The notes under the pieces are model-generated. The model saw only the letters and a program-made list of their open reading frames with translations, was not told the DNA's origin and ran no database searches. 64,000 nucleotides of DNA from contig CANLWN010000006.1 of assembly GCA_947494825.1 (NCBI GenBank), positions 1 through 64,000 on the forward strand. Direction: 5' to 3'. Shown in pieces: positions 35,021 to 44,541 of this stretch (its first letter is position 1; every line of letters starts with the position of its first letter). The DNA is from an uncultured Flavobacteriaceae bacterium. GTDB lineage: Bacteria > Bacteroidota > Bacteroidia > Flavobacteriales > Flavobacteriaceae. A program made the position numbers and the translations under genes.

Positions 35021-36310
35021 TTATAAGGTTCTAGTGACATCAAATTTTTCTAAATAATCGGCGATACGCTTTAGGAACGAACCTCCCAGGTAACCGTCTA
35101 CAACACGATGATCAAAGGACAGGGAGAGGTACATCATACTTCTAATAGCGATTTCATCACCCTGCTCCGTGGTTATCACCTCGGGTCGTTTTTTGATAAT
35201 GCCCATGGCCAGAATGGCCACTTCGGGCTGATTGATGATGGGAGTGCCCATAAGGCTCCCGAAAGTGCCTACATTGGAAATGGTAAAAGTGCTGTCCTTG
35301 ATATCGTCTCCGCTGAGTTTATTGTCCCTTGCCTTAGAAGCCAATACATTGACTTCAGAGGCGAGTTGTTTCAGATTCTTTTGATCGGCATTCCTGACCA
35401 CGGGAACGATCAAATTTCCATTGGGCAAGGCGGTGGCCATACCAATGTTTATGGCCTCCTTTACAATGATCTGGGTACCATCTACCGATACGTTGATCAT
35501 GGGAAAATCCTTGATCGCCTTGGCCACGGCCTCCACAAAAAGCGGGGTAAAGGTCAATTTCTCCCCGTATTTTTTCTGAAATTCCGCCTTGTTGGCATTA
35601 CGCCATTGGACCAAATCGGTAAGGTCCGCCTCCACATAGGCCGTAACGTGGGGCGATGTATGTTTGGAGTACACCATGTGATCGGCGATCATTTGCCGCA
35701 TGCGGTCCATTTCCACGATCTTGCCGCTGCCCTTATCCAAATTCAATTGGGGAATGCGATACGCTGTGGGATCTGGGTCAGCCGCCGGTTGCACAAATCT
35801 GTAGGGTCGCCCTTCATCCAAATACCGGAATACGTCGCTTTTCCGCAAACGGCCTTCTTTGCCGGTAGCTGGAATACGAGCCAGTTCTTCGTAGCTGATA
35901 TGTTGCTCCTTTGCGATGCTGACCACCAAGGGCGAAAAAAAGGTGTTGTTGTTCACCTGGGCCTTGACGGCCGATTGCTTTTTTGACGGTTTCTTATCGG
36001 TGGCCCTTTCCCTGGTGTGCCCCACCTCTTCCTGAGGTATCTTCTCCGTGCCGACGGATGCTCCTCCATCCACCACTTTTATGTGCGCAATCACTTCCCC
36101 TACCGGAACCACATCACTGGCCTGAAAAAGTATCTTCTCCATGATCCCCGAGCTTGATGCCGGCACTTCATTATCCACTTTGTCGGTGGCGACTTCCAAC
36201 AGGATATCACCTTCCTGGAAGGACTCCCCCTCCTTGACCAACCAGCTGATAATGGTGCCCTCTGTAATGCTCTCGCCCATTTTGGGCATTTTAAACTCCA
36301 TGCATGACAT
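35021..36310 (-). CDS. E2 component of a 2-oxo acid dehydrogenase (lipoyl acyltransferase)
   Basis: The 429-residue protein has an N-terminal lipoyl domain (residues 4-75, lipoylated Lys44 in ATDKVDNEVPA), a Pro/Lys/Glu linker, a peripheral subunit-binding domain (about 118-158, FFSPLVVSIAKEQHIS... LRKSDVF) and the catalytic core with the active-site His in SFDHRVVDGY near residue 401. It transfers the acyl group to CoA. A second ATG at 36301 would give MEFKMPKMGES, the more usual start; both lie just downstream of the operator at 36317. Together with the E1 and the aminotransferase it forms a cotranscribed unit. Confidence 0.93.
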   Translation of the reverse strand: MSCMEFKMPKMGESITEGTIISWLVKEGESFQEGDILLEVATDKVDNEVPASSSGIMEKILFQASDVVPVGEVIAHIKVVDGGASVGTEKIPQEEVGHTRERATDKKPSKKQSAVKAQVNNNTFFSPLVVSIAKEQHISYEELARIPATGKEGRLRKSDVFRYLDEGRPYRFVQPAADPDPTAYRIPQLNLDKGSGKIVEMDRMRQMIADHMVYSKHTSPHVTAYVEADLTDLVQWRNANKAEFQKKYGEKLTFTPLFVEAVAKAIKDFPMINVSVDGTQIIVKEAINIGMATALPNGNLIVPVVRNADQKNLKQLASEVNVLASKARDNKLSGDDIKDSTFTISNVGTFGSLMGTPIINQPEVAILAMGIIKKRPEVITTEQGDEIAIRSMMYLSLSFDHRVVDGYLGGSFLKRIADYLEKFDVTRTL

Positions 36311-36316
36311 CGTATT

Positions 36317-36334
36317 AACTAATGTTCGTTAGTT
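36317..36334. promoter_or_regulatory. TetR-type operator in front of the E2-aminotransferase-E1 genes
   Basis: AACTAATGTTCGTTAGTT is an 18-bp near-perfect palindrome, arms AACTAA and TTAGTT with a 6-base centre, lying 7-16 bases before the E2 start. It matches the operator at 47786 in 14 of 18 positions, with identical outer arms. The only TetR-type regulator in the window is at 47838. Confidence 0.75.
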
Positions 36335-36341
36335 TATAGAG

Positions 36342-36385
36342 GAACAAGGAGGTGCATTATCTTTTAAAGATTCCTCTCCTTGTTC
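36342..36385 (-). terminator. Hairpin between paaY and the E2 gene
   Basis: GAACAAGGAG (36342-36351) and CTCCTTGTTC (36376-36385) are a perfect 10-bp inverted repeat with a 24-base loop, located 11 bases after the paaY stop. On the minus strand the stem is followed by CTCTATAA, not a T run, so it may attenuate rather than end the transcript. It suggests the E2 unit is partly separate from the paa operon. Confidence 0.5.
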
Positions 36386-36395
36386 GCAAAGCTGC

Positions 36396-36992
36396 TTATT
36401 TCTTCATAAAATCGCGCAAGGTTTCATAAAACGTTTCTTGCTTTTGCCTTCCTTCCGGGATTTCCCGCAAGGGCTTCACTTCCCTTAAACTGTCGTGACA
36501 GTCCGCCGGTAATTGCTGATACAATTCCGTGCCCTTGGTTTTCCAGGCAACCATTTCGTCCGTGACCTTCTTGATCACCTTTGCCGGGTTACCTACCACC
36601 ATACTTCGTTCAGGGATTACGGTTTCTGCCTTTACAAAGGTCATGGCACCGATAATACATTCGTCCCCAATTTGCGCATCGTCCATAATCACCGTATTCA
36701 TCCCCACCAAAACGTTGCGACCAATATTCGCTCCATGGATAATGGCTCCGTGTCCTATATGCGCGCTTTCCCTGAGTACGATAGACTTTCCAGGAAACAT
36801 ATGTACCGTACAGTTCTCCTGTACATTGACCCCGTCTTCCAGTACAATCTGTCCCCAATCGCCCCGAATCGCCGCTCCAGGTCCTATGTAACAGTCCCGG
36901 CCAATAATGACATTGCCCGTGACCGCGGCCAAGGGATGCACAAAACTGCTTTCATGTACCACCGGGATGTATCCTTTAAAGCTGTAGATCAT
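36396..36992 (-). CDS. paaY: PaaY-like hexapeptide-repeat protein (thioesterase/gamma-carbonic anhydrase fold)
   Basis: The 198-residue protein is a left-handed beta-helix made of hexapeptide repeats (VTGNVIIGRDCYIGPGAAIRGDWG, HIGHGAIIHGANIGRNVLVGMNTVIMDDAQIG) with a conserved zinc-site His pattern (VHMF, HIGHGAIIH). PaaY in other bacteria is a thioesterase that protects the phenylacetate pathway by hydrolysing dead-end CoA thioesters. A Lys-Lys-rich C-terminal helix follows. It ends 85 bases before the E2 gene and starts 27 bases after the enoyl-CoA hydratase stop, as the last gene of the paa block proper. Confidence 0.88.
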   Translation of the reverse strand: MIYSFKGYIPVVHESSFVHPLAAVTGNVIIGRDCYIGPGAAIRGDWGQIVLEDGVNVQENCTVHMFPGKSIVLRESAHIGHGAIIHGANIGRNVLVGMNTVIMDDAQIGDECIIGAMTFVKAETVIPERSMVVGNPAKVIKKVTDEMVAWKTKGTELYQQLPADCHDSLREVKPLREIPEGRQKQETFYETLRDFMKK

Positions 36993-37019
36993 ATACGCAT
37001 ATCAAATTTTGATGGTCTA

Positions 37020-37772
37020 TTATTTAAACTTCTTTAGGGTCTCCTTGGTGAACGCACTCAATACCAAACGTCCGCTTATGGCTGCACGTTCTGCCAACAA
37101 ATTGTCCCAATCTTCCGTGCCTTTCCAGAACATCTGTTTCATTTCTTTCATGGCCTCCGGATTGTAGGTGCACAGCCTTTGTGCAAAGACTTCCACCGCT
37201 TCGTCCAGCGTTTCCATATCTGCATATACCTCTGTAAACAAGCCTTTTTCCTTGGCCCATTCCGCTGGGTAGAAGTTATTGGCGTCCATAGCGATCTGTG
37301 ACATACCGCTCAATCCCAGCTTGCGTTCCACCGCAGGCCCTACCACAAAGGGACCTATGCCCACGTTTAATTCACTTAATTTGATGGCCGCGAACTTGGT
37401 GGCCATGCAATAATCCGTTGCCGAAGCCAAACCAACACCTCCGCCCACGGTTTTTCCCTGTATACGCCCTATGATGAACTTGGGGCATTTGCGCATGGCA
37501 TTGATCACATTGGCAAAACCCGAAAAAAACACCTTACCGGTCTCGGCATCATTGATATTGACCAATTCCTCAAAACTGGCCCCGGCACAGAAGGTGCGAT
37601 CACCCCCGCTTTTTAGCACCACTACCTTAATCTCCGCATTGTTTCCGGCGGCTGTAATGGTCTGGGCCAACTGCGCCAAAATATCTCCTGGTAAGGAGTT
37701 ATGGGCCGGATGAAAGAATTCCAAATATCCGATGCCGTTTGCTATATGTTGTTTTACGTAGGGTTCCATCAA
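37020..37772 (-). CDS. paaF: Enoyl-CoA hydratase, PaaF-like
   Basis: The 250-residue crotonase-fold protein has the oxyanion-hole segment RTFCAGASFEEL and VGGGVGLASATDYCMA, and the catalytic glutamate region LSELNVGIGPFVVGP. In the pathway PaaF hydrates 2,3-dehydroadipyl-CoA to 3-hydroxyadipyl-CoA. It lies 21 bases after paaZ and 27 before paaY on the same strand. The F versus G choice between this gene and the one at 43243 rests on which shows the PaaG motif; this one lacks it. Confidence 0.82.
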   Translation of the reverse strand: MMEPYVKQHIANGIGYLEFFHPAHNSLPGDILAQLAQTITAAGNNAEIKVVVLKSGGDRTFCAGASFEELVNINDAETGKVFFSGFANVINAMRKCPKFIIGRIQGKTVGGGVGLASATDYCMATKFAAIKLSELNVGIGPFVVGPAVERKLGLSGMSQIAMDANNFYPAEWAKEKGLFTEVYADMETLDEAVEVFAQRLCTYNPEAMKEMKQMFWKGTEDWDNLLAERAAISGRLVLSAFTKETLKKFK

Positions 37773-37793
37773 AGCTGTTAACTGGTTAATTTT

Positions 37794-40286
37794 CTACTCT
37801 AAAAGCCCAAACTGGGAAAAATGGTGATTCAGATGTTTGGTATGTACCAAATCCCATTCGAACTTGTTTAGCACCCCAAAGACCACATGCGTTGTGGTAG
37901 CTTGCGGATGCTCCTTGAAATAGGCCTCGAATTCATCATAGGCTTCCAACAATTTTACTTTGGCGGTCTCCAGATCCGGGTGTATCAGGTTCTTTGTTCT
38001 ATCGGCCAAGGGAAAATCGTAATGTTTGGGCATGGGCCTGTGATTGTACAGGGAATCGTGCACCTTTTCCAAGATGTCCTCGGGGGTCGTTATTTCAAAA
38101 TCCTGAATCTCGCCCGAAGCGATCCTCAGGGAGAATTCCAAATGTTCCACCATACGCTGCGGACTGGCCGAGCCCCATTCGGGTTTGGCCTCTTCCGTAA
38201 GTTTTTTCAAATAGGCCGGTATGCTTTTCTTATTGATGACGGCAAAAGGATTTTTCTTTTGCACCATGGTCAAAATAGTGGCAATGGCCACCAGTTCGTC
38301 TTCCGTATCAAACACCTCCACATACCACTTCACAATGCCGCTGGGCAATTCTGGCCCTCGGACATCCCGTTCTATCTTTTGTTTACAGGTCAACCGCACA
38401 TAGACCGTATCGTTGTGGTAGATGGGTCGTAAAAAACGACAATCCTCCAAACCGTAGTTTGCCGCTACAGGTCCTTTATTCGGATATACGAACAGGCCTG
38501 CTGCTGCGGCCAGAATAAAATACCCGTGTGCCGTTCTTTTTTCGAAAATGCTACCGTCCAAGGAAGTGATATCCGTATGCGCATAAAAATGGTCCCACGT
38601 CAGATTGGCAAAATTCACGATGTCCGCATCGGTAATGGTACGCTTATGGGTCCTTAGGGACATTCCGGGTTCTATATCCTCCCAGTGGTATTTAAACGGA
38701 TGTTGTGCTGCCTCTTTATAGGCGGATTTAGGTTGATAAATTCCAGTAATTTCGGTTAGGGTGGTAGGGGATCCCTGCACTGCCGTGCGCTGCAAATAGT
38801 GTTTTACACCGCGAAGGCCTCCCATTTCCTCCCCGCCACCGGCCCGGCCAGGGCCACCGTGTACCAAGGTAGGCAAGGGTGATCCGTGTCCTGTGCTCTC
38901 TTTGGCATTCTCACGGTTCAATACCAAAATACGCCCGTGGTGACTAGCTGCCTCTACCACATACTCCTTGGCAATGGCGTTATCATAGGTCATTATGGAA
39001 GACACAAGGGATCCTTTTCCCATTTGTGCCAATGTAATGGCCTCTTCCAAAGTTTTATAGGGCATCAGGGTACTTACCGGGCCAAAGGCTTCCCGTGTGT
39101 GTGCCGCGTGGTTGGCAAAGGGTTTATCCTCGCGTAGCAGGATGGGGCTTATAAAAGCCCCCTTTTTGGCATCGGCCCCAAGGGTCTCAATGGTGTCCAG
39201 ATTGCCGTATACGATCTGCGCCTCCTTGGCGATATCCTTAACACTGTTCCTTACCTCTTCCACCTGCTCCCTACTGATCAGGGATCCCATCCGGACCTCC
39301 TTTAACCTGGGGTCCCCGATAGTAACTTTATCCAATTGCTGCCCCAGGGCGATCTGAACATCCTCGATAAGTTTTTCGGGTACGATAATGCGTCGTATCG
39401 CGGTACATTTTTGACCACATTTCACGGTCATCTCCTTGCGCACCTCTTTGATGAAAATATCGAATTCCGGTGTGCCTGGAACCGCATCTTCCCCCAAAAC
39501 GGCGGCATTTAGTGAATCGGCCTCCATGGTAAAGGGCACGGCCTCTTGAATGATCCTAGGGTGCGCCTTGAGCAATCGGCCGGTGGAGGCGGAACCCGTA
39601 AAGGTCACTACATCCTGGGATTCTACGGTATCCAAAATGGTCTTTACCGTTCCATTGATGATCTGTAAGGCGCCTTCGGGTAAAATCCCTGAATTAATAA
39701 TTTCACGTGCCACGGCCTCGGCCAAATAGGACGATGAGGGTGCGGGCAATACGACCGCTGGAACCCCAGCCATCCAATTGACCGCACATTTTTCTAACAT
39801 GCCCCAGACCGGAAAGTTAAAAGCGTTTATATGAACCGCCACCCCCTTTTTGGGCACCATGATATGATGGGCCATAAAACGTCCGCCGCGCGATAAATCA
39901 ATGGGCTCCCCTTCCACGTGATAGGGCTGGTTGGGGAACAACTTTCGCAAGGAGGCATTGGCAAACAAATTCCCAAATCCTCCTTCGATATCGATCCAGC
40001 TGTCCACTTTGGTGGCTCCGGTCCGATAGCTAATTTCATAAAAGGCATCTTTCTTTTTAGTGAGGTGCAAAGCCAGTTTTTTGAGCATATTGCCCCGTTC
40101 CTGAAAAGTCATTTTGCGCAGCACCTCCCCACCCTTTGTTCTGCCGTACTGTAGGATTTCCGGAACATCCAATCCGTCGGTCGCAACATTTGCAATCAAC
40201 TCACCTGTTATGGCATCATATACGGGATGGCCTTTGTCCTTGCCTTCTGTCCATTTTCCTGATACGTAGTGTTGTATTTTTTTCAT
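37794..40286 (-). CDS. paaZ: PaaZ bifunctional aldehyde dehydrogenase/oxepin-CoA hydrolase with a C-terminal DUF1569 domain
   Basis: PaaZ opens the oxepin-CoA ring and oxidises the resulting aldehyde. The 830-residue protein has an aldehyde dehydrogenase domain with Glu255 and nucleophile Cys294 ([12 protein letters not shown]), then a MaoC-like hydratase domain (about residues 530-680, with the TWDHFYAH catalytic Asp/His). E. coli PaaZ ends near residue 681. Here about 150 residues follow (from about [10 protein letters not shown], including [15 protein letters not shown], and ending [16 protein letters not shown]) that match the DUF1569/DinB-like fold, with a His set typical of metal sites in that superfamily. 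The added domain's role is unknown. It lies 54 bases after paaJ. Confidence 0.93.
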   Translation of the reverse strand: MKKIQHYVSGKWTEGKDKGHPVYDAITGELIANVATDGLDVPEILQYGRTKGGEVLRKMTFQERGNMLKKLALHLTKKKDAFYEISYRTGATKVDSWIDIEGGFGNLFANASLRKLFPNQPYHVEGEPIDLSRGGRFMAHHIMVPKKGVAVHINAFNFPVWGMLEKCAVNWMAGVPAVVLPAPSSSYLAEAVAREIINSGILPEGALQIINGTVKTILDTVESQDVVTFTGSASTGRLLKAHPRIIQEAVPFTMEADSLNAAVLGEDAVPGTPEFDIFIKEVRKEMTVKCGQKCTAIRRIIVPEKLIEDVQIALGQQLDKVTIGDPRLKEVRMGSLISREQVEEVRNSVKDIAKEAQIVYGNLDTIETLGADAKKGAFISPILLREDKPFANHAAHTREAFGPVSTLMPYKTLEEAITLAQMGKGSLVSSIMTYDNAIAKEYVVEAASHHGRILVLNRENAKESTGHGSPLPTLVHGGPGRAGGGEEMGGLRGVKHYLQRTAVQGSPTTLTEITGIYQPKSAYKEAAQHPFKYHWEDIEPGMSLRTHKRTITDADIVNFANLTWDHFYAHTDITSLDGSIFEKRTAHGYFILAAAAGLFVYPNKGPVAANYGLEDCRFLRPIYHNDTVYVRLTCKQKIERDVRGPELPSGIVKWYVEVFDTEDELVAIATILTMVQKKNPFAVINKKSIPAYLKKLTEEAKPEWGSASPQRMVEHLEFSLRIASGEIQDFEITTPEDILEKVHDSLYNHRPMPKHYDFPLADRTKNLIHPDLETAKVKLLEAYDEFEAYFKEHPQATTTHVVFGVLNKFEWDLVHTKHLNHHFSQFGLLE

Positions 40287-40340
40287 AATTCCTACCCTGC
40301 CCCACTATCCATTGCAGCGGGAATTCATGGGTTATTTTAA

Positions 40341-41549
40341 TTAAACACGTTCAATTACGGCAGCGTAGCCCTGCCCTACCCCGATGCACATGGTCACCAG
40401 GGCGTATTTCTTTTGGGTCTCCTGCAGTTCCAGGGCCGCCGAATAACAAATTCTCGCGCCCGTAACGCCCAAAGGATGTCCTATGGCAATGGCACCCCCA
40501 TTGGGGTTTAACCTAGGGTCGGTATCGGCCAATCCCCATGCCCGCGTACACGCCAAAGCCTGAGCCGCAAAAGCCTCATTCAGCTCAATCACATCCATAT
40601 CATCCATGGTCAAGCCTGCCTTTTGCAAAGCATTATTAGCCGCCTGCACCGGGCCGATGCCCATAATTCTAGGTTCCACACCCACTACAGCAGAGCTTAA
40701 GATCCTTGCCATAGGTTTTAGCTCATATTTTTTTACAGCATCTTCCGAGGCGATGATGGTAGCGGCTGCGCCATCGTTCAAACCGGATGAGTTGCCCGCC
40801 GTAACACTACCTCCTTCTTTTTTGAAGGCCGGGCGTAGTTTTGCCAAAACCTCCTTGGTGGTCCCGGGTTTAACAAATTCGTCCAGAGAAAACTGAATGG
40901 GGTCTTTTTTTCGTTGGGGAATCTCTACCGTAACAATTTCCTTGTCCAATCGCCCATTTTCCTGGGCCTTGGCAGCCTTCATTTGGCTCCAATGGGCAAA
41001 GGCATCCTGGTCTTCTCGGGAGATATCGTATTTTTCGACCAGATTTTCAGCTGTATTTCCCATCCCGTCGGTTCCGTAAAGCTCTTGCATTCTGGGATTG
41101 ATGAATCGCCACCCGAAACTGGAATCGTACATTTTGGAATCATTGCCAAAGGCACTGGAAGGTTTGGACATTACATAGGGCCCCCGGGTCATATGCTCTA
41201 CCCCTCCTGCGATGAAAATATCCCCATCGCCGGCCTTAATGGCTCTATTGGCATGGATAATAGCGGACAAACCGGAGCTACAGAGCCGGTTCACCGTTTC
41301 CCCAGGAACGGTAAAGGGCAGTCCGGCCAATAAAAGGCTCATCCTTGCCACGTTCCTGTTATCCTCGCCGGCCTGATTGGCACACCCCATAATCACATCA
41401 TCATAGGCTTCCTTTGGGATGTTTGGATTACGCGCCACCAACTCCCGGATGACCAGGGCGCCCAAATCGTCCGTTCGCACTTTTGAGAGTGTACCGTGGT
41501 AACTTCCGATTGGCGTTCGGACGCCATCTATTATAAACGAGTCTTTCAT
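40341..41549 (-). CDS. paaJ: 3-oxoadipyl-CoA/3-oxo-5,6-dehydrosuberyl-CoA thiolase
   Basis: The 402-residue thiolase shows all three catalytic regions: Cys in NRLCSSGLSAI (near residue 90), His in NGGAIAIGHPLGVTGAR and Cys in TMCIGVGQGYAA. In the pathway it releases acetyl-CoA at two points. It follows paaI by 88 bases, the largest gap within the paa block. In several flavobacterial paa clusters, as I recall, a phenylacetate-CoA ligase gene sits near here; there is none. Confidence 0.93.
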   Translation of the reverse strand: MKDSFIIDGVRTPIGSYHGTLSKVRTDDLGALVIRELVARNPNIPKEAYDDVIMGCANQAGEDNRNVARMSLLLAGLPFTVPGETVNRLCSSGLSAIIHANRAIKAGDGDIFIAGGVEHMTRGPYVMSKPSSAFGNDSKMYDSSFGWRFINPRMQELYGTDGMGNTAENLVEKYDISREDQDAFAHWSQMKAAKAQENGRLDKEIVTVEIPQRKKDPIQFSLDEFVKPGTTKEVLAKLRPAFKKEGGSVTAGNSSGLNDGAAATIIASEDAVKKYELKPMARILSSAVVGVEPRIMGIGPVQAANNALQKAGLTMDDMDVIELNEAFAAQALACTRAWGLADTDPRLNPNGGAIAIGHPLGVTGARICYSAALELQETQKKYALVTMCIGVGQGYAAVIERV

Positions 41550-41637
41550 ATGTACTGTCTGCTAAAGCAGTTTTTATTTACTTATTGTTCTATTGTATGC
41601 TGGAAATCTTTCCATGGATTCCCTATTACTTCATATT

Positions 41638-42045
41638 CTATTCCTCCCAATCTTTATGGGTCCGGTACACCACGCCTTTAAACAAGGCCACGAGCTCATC
41701 GCCCCGCTTTACCTCGATCACATTAAACCCCACTTTGGTATTTACCTTTTCTATCACGGATTCCGCTTCAATATAATCGCCCTCCTCCAAAGCCTCGATA
41801 TGGTTCACTGAAGTTTCGATGGACACCGCATATTTCCCATGGGAATTTGCCGCAAAGCCAAAGGCGGTATCCGCCAGGGCGTAGCTGATGCCCCCATGGG
41901 CCTTGCCCATACTGTTGAGCATTTCCCTTCTAACGGTCATTCCCACTCTGCAACGGCCAATGTGGGACTCCAAAATTTCGATGCCCAACCAAGTGCTAAA
42001 GGCGTCAAGGCCCAGCATTTTATGCGGTATGTGTTCTCCCTTCAT
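41638..42045 (-). CDS. paaI: PaaI hotdog-fold acyl-CoA thioesterase
   Basis: The 135-residue protein has the hotdog-fold core with LNSMGKAHGGISYALADTAFGFAANS, the catalytic Asn/Asp arrangement of the PaaI family. It hydrolyses pathway CoA thioesters that accumulate. It lies 15 bases after paaH. Confidence 0.92.
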   Translation of the reverse strand: MKGEHIPHKMLGLDAFSTWLGIEILESHIGRCRVGMTVRREMLNSMGKAHGGISYALADTAFGFAANSHGKYAVSIETSVNHIEALEEGDYIEAESVIEKVNTKVGFNVIEVKRGDELVALFKGVVYRTHKDWEE

Positions 42046-42060
42046 CCCAACCAGTTTGTT

Positions 42061-43236
42061 TTACTCAAAAAATCGCCTTCCCTCCCGTTGCATTTTACGT
42101 AGCAAGGGACTACACCTATAGCGATCCTCGTGATATTCATTATAGAGGCCGTCCATTTTATCAACACACCAAGCCACTCCCTTTTCGTCCGCCCAGGCCA
42201 ATAATCCCTTCGGATAGTTTACCCCCTTGGTCATGGCATTGTCAATATCCTCGGCCGAGGCCACGTTTAAGAACAGCGCATCCGCCGCCTCATTGATCAA
42301 CATCACCAGGACCCGATTGAAAATAGTTTCGTTCAAAGCCGTCTCGACTACGCTCGACGGGGTAGATGATTCGTCCACTCTTTTTCCGTTTTCATCGTAA
42401 TGATAATATCCCCGACCTGTTTTTCTTCCCAAATAGCCTGCTTCTGCATGCCGCTTCTGCGTAAACGACGGTTTATAGCGTGGGTCGGAATAAAAGGCCT
42501 TAAAAACGGTCTCCGTGACCACATAATTGACATCATTGCCAATAAAATCCATCAGTTCAAAAGGTCCCATCCGAAATCCGCCCAAAGTCTTCATACTCTG
42601 GTCTATAGTAGTAAAATCAGCGATTCCCTCTTCGTAGATACGGAGTGCTTCCCCATAAAAAGGCCGTGCTACACGATTTACGATAAAGCCGGGCGTGTCC
42701 TTGGCCACTGCCACCGTCTTCTTCCAATCCGTAATAAGTTGCACCGTGGTATCCAACACAGGGGTTGTGGTCTGTACCGCTGGAATCACCTCTACCAATT
42801 TCATGAGCGGTGCGGGATTGAAAAAGTGAATGCCTATACAGCGTTCCGGTCGTTCCAGGGACGCTGCAATGGAGGTTACCGATAGGGAGGAGGTATTTGT
42901 TGCTATGATGGTATTTTCTGAAACATAGGTTTCCAATTCGGCAAAAACGCTTTGTTTTATTCCTAAATCCTCAATGATGGCCTCAATGGTCAGTTCAGAA
43001 TCGCCCAAGTCCTTTAGCTTATCTACATAGGAAATATTTCCCTGGATCCTAGATTTTTCCGCAGCATCCATACGTCCCTTGTCGATAAGTCGGGAAAGTA
43101 CTTTTTCCAATGCCTTTTGGCTTTTGTCCAAAGCGCTACGATTGGTATCGTACAGTTTTACCCGGCAACCAGAAGTGGCCGCTACCTGCGCAATACCACT
43201 TCCCATGGTCCCAGCACCTAATATTCCTACCTTCAT
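42061..43236 (-). CDS. paaH: 3-hydroxyacyl-CoA dehydrogenase, PaaH-like
   Basis: The 391-residue enzyme oxidises 3-hydroxyadipyl-CoA with NAD. It has the NAD-binding GILGAGTMGSGIAQVAA start, the substrate-domain IHFFNPAPLMKLVEVI and the later FIVNRVARPFYGEAL. A region of the second half (about residue 290-300), SSTPSSVVETAL, is encoded by a palindromic DNA repeat core rather than by conserved protein sequence, while the flanking residues resume the family pattern (FNRVLVMLINEAADALFLN). It starts 6 bases after the paaG stop. Confidence 0.92.
   Translation of the reverse strand: MKVGILGAGTMGSGIAQVAATSGCRVKLYDTNRSALDKSQKALEKVLSRLIDKGRMDAAEKSRIQGNISYVDKLKDLGDSELTIEAIIEDLGIKQSVFAELETYVSENTIIATNTSSLSVTSIAASLERPERCIGIHFFNPAPLMKLVEVIPAVQTTTPVLDTTVQLITDWKKTVAVAKDTPGFIVNRVARPFYGEALRIYEEGIADFTTIDQSMKTLGGFRMGPFELMDFIGNDVNYVVTETVFKAFYSDPRYKPSFTQKRHAEAGYLGRKTGRGYYHYDENGKRVDESSTPSSVVETALNETIFNRVLVMLINEAADALFLNVASAEDIDNAMTKGVNYPKGLLAWADEKGVAWCVDKMDGLYNEYHEDRYRCSPLLRKMQREGRRFFE
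42339..42362. repeat. Palindromic repeat core inside the paaH coding region
   Basis: The DNA contains TCGACTACGCTCGA (read on the plus strand from 42344), a close copy of the TCGAGCGCAGTCGA core inside the element at 31701 and related to the one at 62290. It is in frame with paaH and is read as PSSVVETA in a linker region, so the gene stays intact. Confidence 0.6.
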
Positions 43237-43242
43237 CCGTTT

Positions 43243-44028
43243 TTACTTTCCTTTAAATTCAGGTTTTCTTTTTTCCATAAAAGCGGCCACACCTTCCCTG
43301 TAATCTTCACTTTGGGACACTTCTATCTGATATTTGGACTCCAAGGCCAATTGCGATTGCAAATTGTTCGTCATGGATTCGTTAAAGAGTTTTTTTATCG
43401 CACCTAGTGCTTTAGTGGGCATTTGGGCCATTTTATGGGCCAATTTATCAACCACTTCCTGAAATTCCTCTGAAGGCACCTGTTTGTAGACCATCCCCAG
43501 ACGTTCCGCTTCTTCAGCACTTACCTTGTCGCCCAGCATGGCCAGGGCCGAAGCTTTTTGAAAGCCAATCAATCGGGGGAGAAGAAAGGTACCCCCGCTA
43601 TCGGGAACGAGTCCTATTTTGCTGAACGCCTGAATGAAGCTTGCTCCCTCATGGGCCACTACCACATCACAGGCCAGGGCAATATTGGCCCCTGCACCGG
43701 CAGCCACCCCATTTACCGCCGCGATTATGGGTTTTTCAATGGTCCTGATTCGGGAAATGATCGGGTTATAGTGCTCTTCCAATATTTTCTGAAATCCAGG
43801 ATTTAGCTCAGGGCTTGTAACTTCCTTAAGGTCCTGACCAGCGCAAAACGCTTTCCCGTTTCCGGTGAGGACTATGGCCCTTACGGTCTCATCTTTTTCA
43901 CAAAGATCCATTTTATCCTGAAGGTTCAACGCCATTTCACGATTGAAACTGTTGAATACTTCTGGCCGGTTCAGGGCAAGATACCCTATGTTGTTTTCAA
44001 TTTTAAATTCAATCGAATCACTCCCCAT
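43243..44028 (-). CDS. paaG: 1,2-epoxyphenylacetyl-CoA isomerase, PaaG-like
   Basis: The 261-residue crotonase-fold protein carries the PaaG-type motif KIGLVPDSGGTFLLPRLIG (near residue 135-153), with the catalytic Asp where ordinary hydratases have Glu. PaaG converts the ring epoxide to oxepin-CoA and later shifts a double bond. It is 6 bases after the paaD stop, consistent with coupled translation. Confidence 0.92.
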   Translation of the reverse strand: MGSDSIEFKIENNIGYLALNRPEVFNSFNREMALNLQDKMDLCEKDETVRAIVLTGNGKAFCAGQDLKEVTSPELNPGFQKILEEHYNPIISRIRTIEKPIIAAVNGVAAGAGANIALACDVVVAHEGASFIQAFSKIGLVPDSGGTFLLPRLIGFQKASALAMLGDKVSAEEAERLGMVYKQVPSEEFQEVVDKLAHKMAQMPTKALGAIKKLFNESMTNNLQSQLALESKYQIEVSQSEDYREGVAAFMEKRKPEFKGK

Positions 44029-44034
44029 ATTTTG

Positions 44035-44535
44035 TTATTTTAAGCACTTAAAATAATCAAACGGTTCCTGGCAATCTATACATTGGAACAACGCCTTGCA
44101 GGCGGTGGATCCAAACTGGCTTACCAGTCTGGTATTCCGGGAACCGCAATTGGTGCACTTCACTATTTTTTTATGCCCTAAGAGCGCTTCCTTATCGGCC
44201 TCGGCTCCCAAGGGTGCCGCTATGCCGTAATCTTCCAAGGCCCGACGTCCTTTTTCCGTTATCCAGTCGGTGGTCCAGGCCGGGGTAAGCACCAACTCTA
44301 CTTTGGCCTGGTACCCTGCCCTGTTCAAAGCCGATATGATATCGTCACCAATAACATCCATGGCCGGACACCCACTATAGGTAGGGGTAATCTGTACCTT
44401 GACGTTATCATTTTCGATAAGCGCAGAGCGCACAACGCCCATCTCCAGAATGGACAATACCGGAATTTCGGGATCCGATACCTTTTCCAGAATTGGAATC
44501 AATTGCTCCGCTATGTATACCTTTTCGGCTGTCAT
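44035..44535 (-). CDS. paaD: PaaD, accessory protein of the phenylacetyl-CoA epoxidase
   Basis: The 166-residue protein has a MIP18/DUF59-type N-terminal domain (VSDPEIPVLSILEMGVV, TPTYSGCPAMDVI) and a C-terminal zinc-ribbon with CTNCGSRNT and CIDCQEPF. PaaD is thought to help insert iron or iron-sulfur centres in the PaaABCE complex. It follows paaC by 6 bases. Confidence 0.95.
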   Translation of the reverse strand: MTAEKVYIAEQLIPILEKVSDPEIPVLSILEMGVVRSALIENDNVKVQITPTYSGCPAMDVIGDDIISALNRAGYQAKVELVLTPAWTTDWITEKGRRALEDYGIAAPLGAEADKEALLGHKKIVKCTNCGSRNTRLVSQFGSTACKALFQCIDCQEPFDYFKCLK

Positions 44536-44541
44536 CTCCCT

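Noticed and set aside
35108-35986. 292-residue plus-strand frame opposite the E2 gene
   Set aside because: The E2 protein is complete on the other strand; the frame is a shadow.
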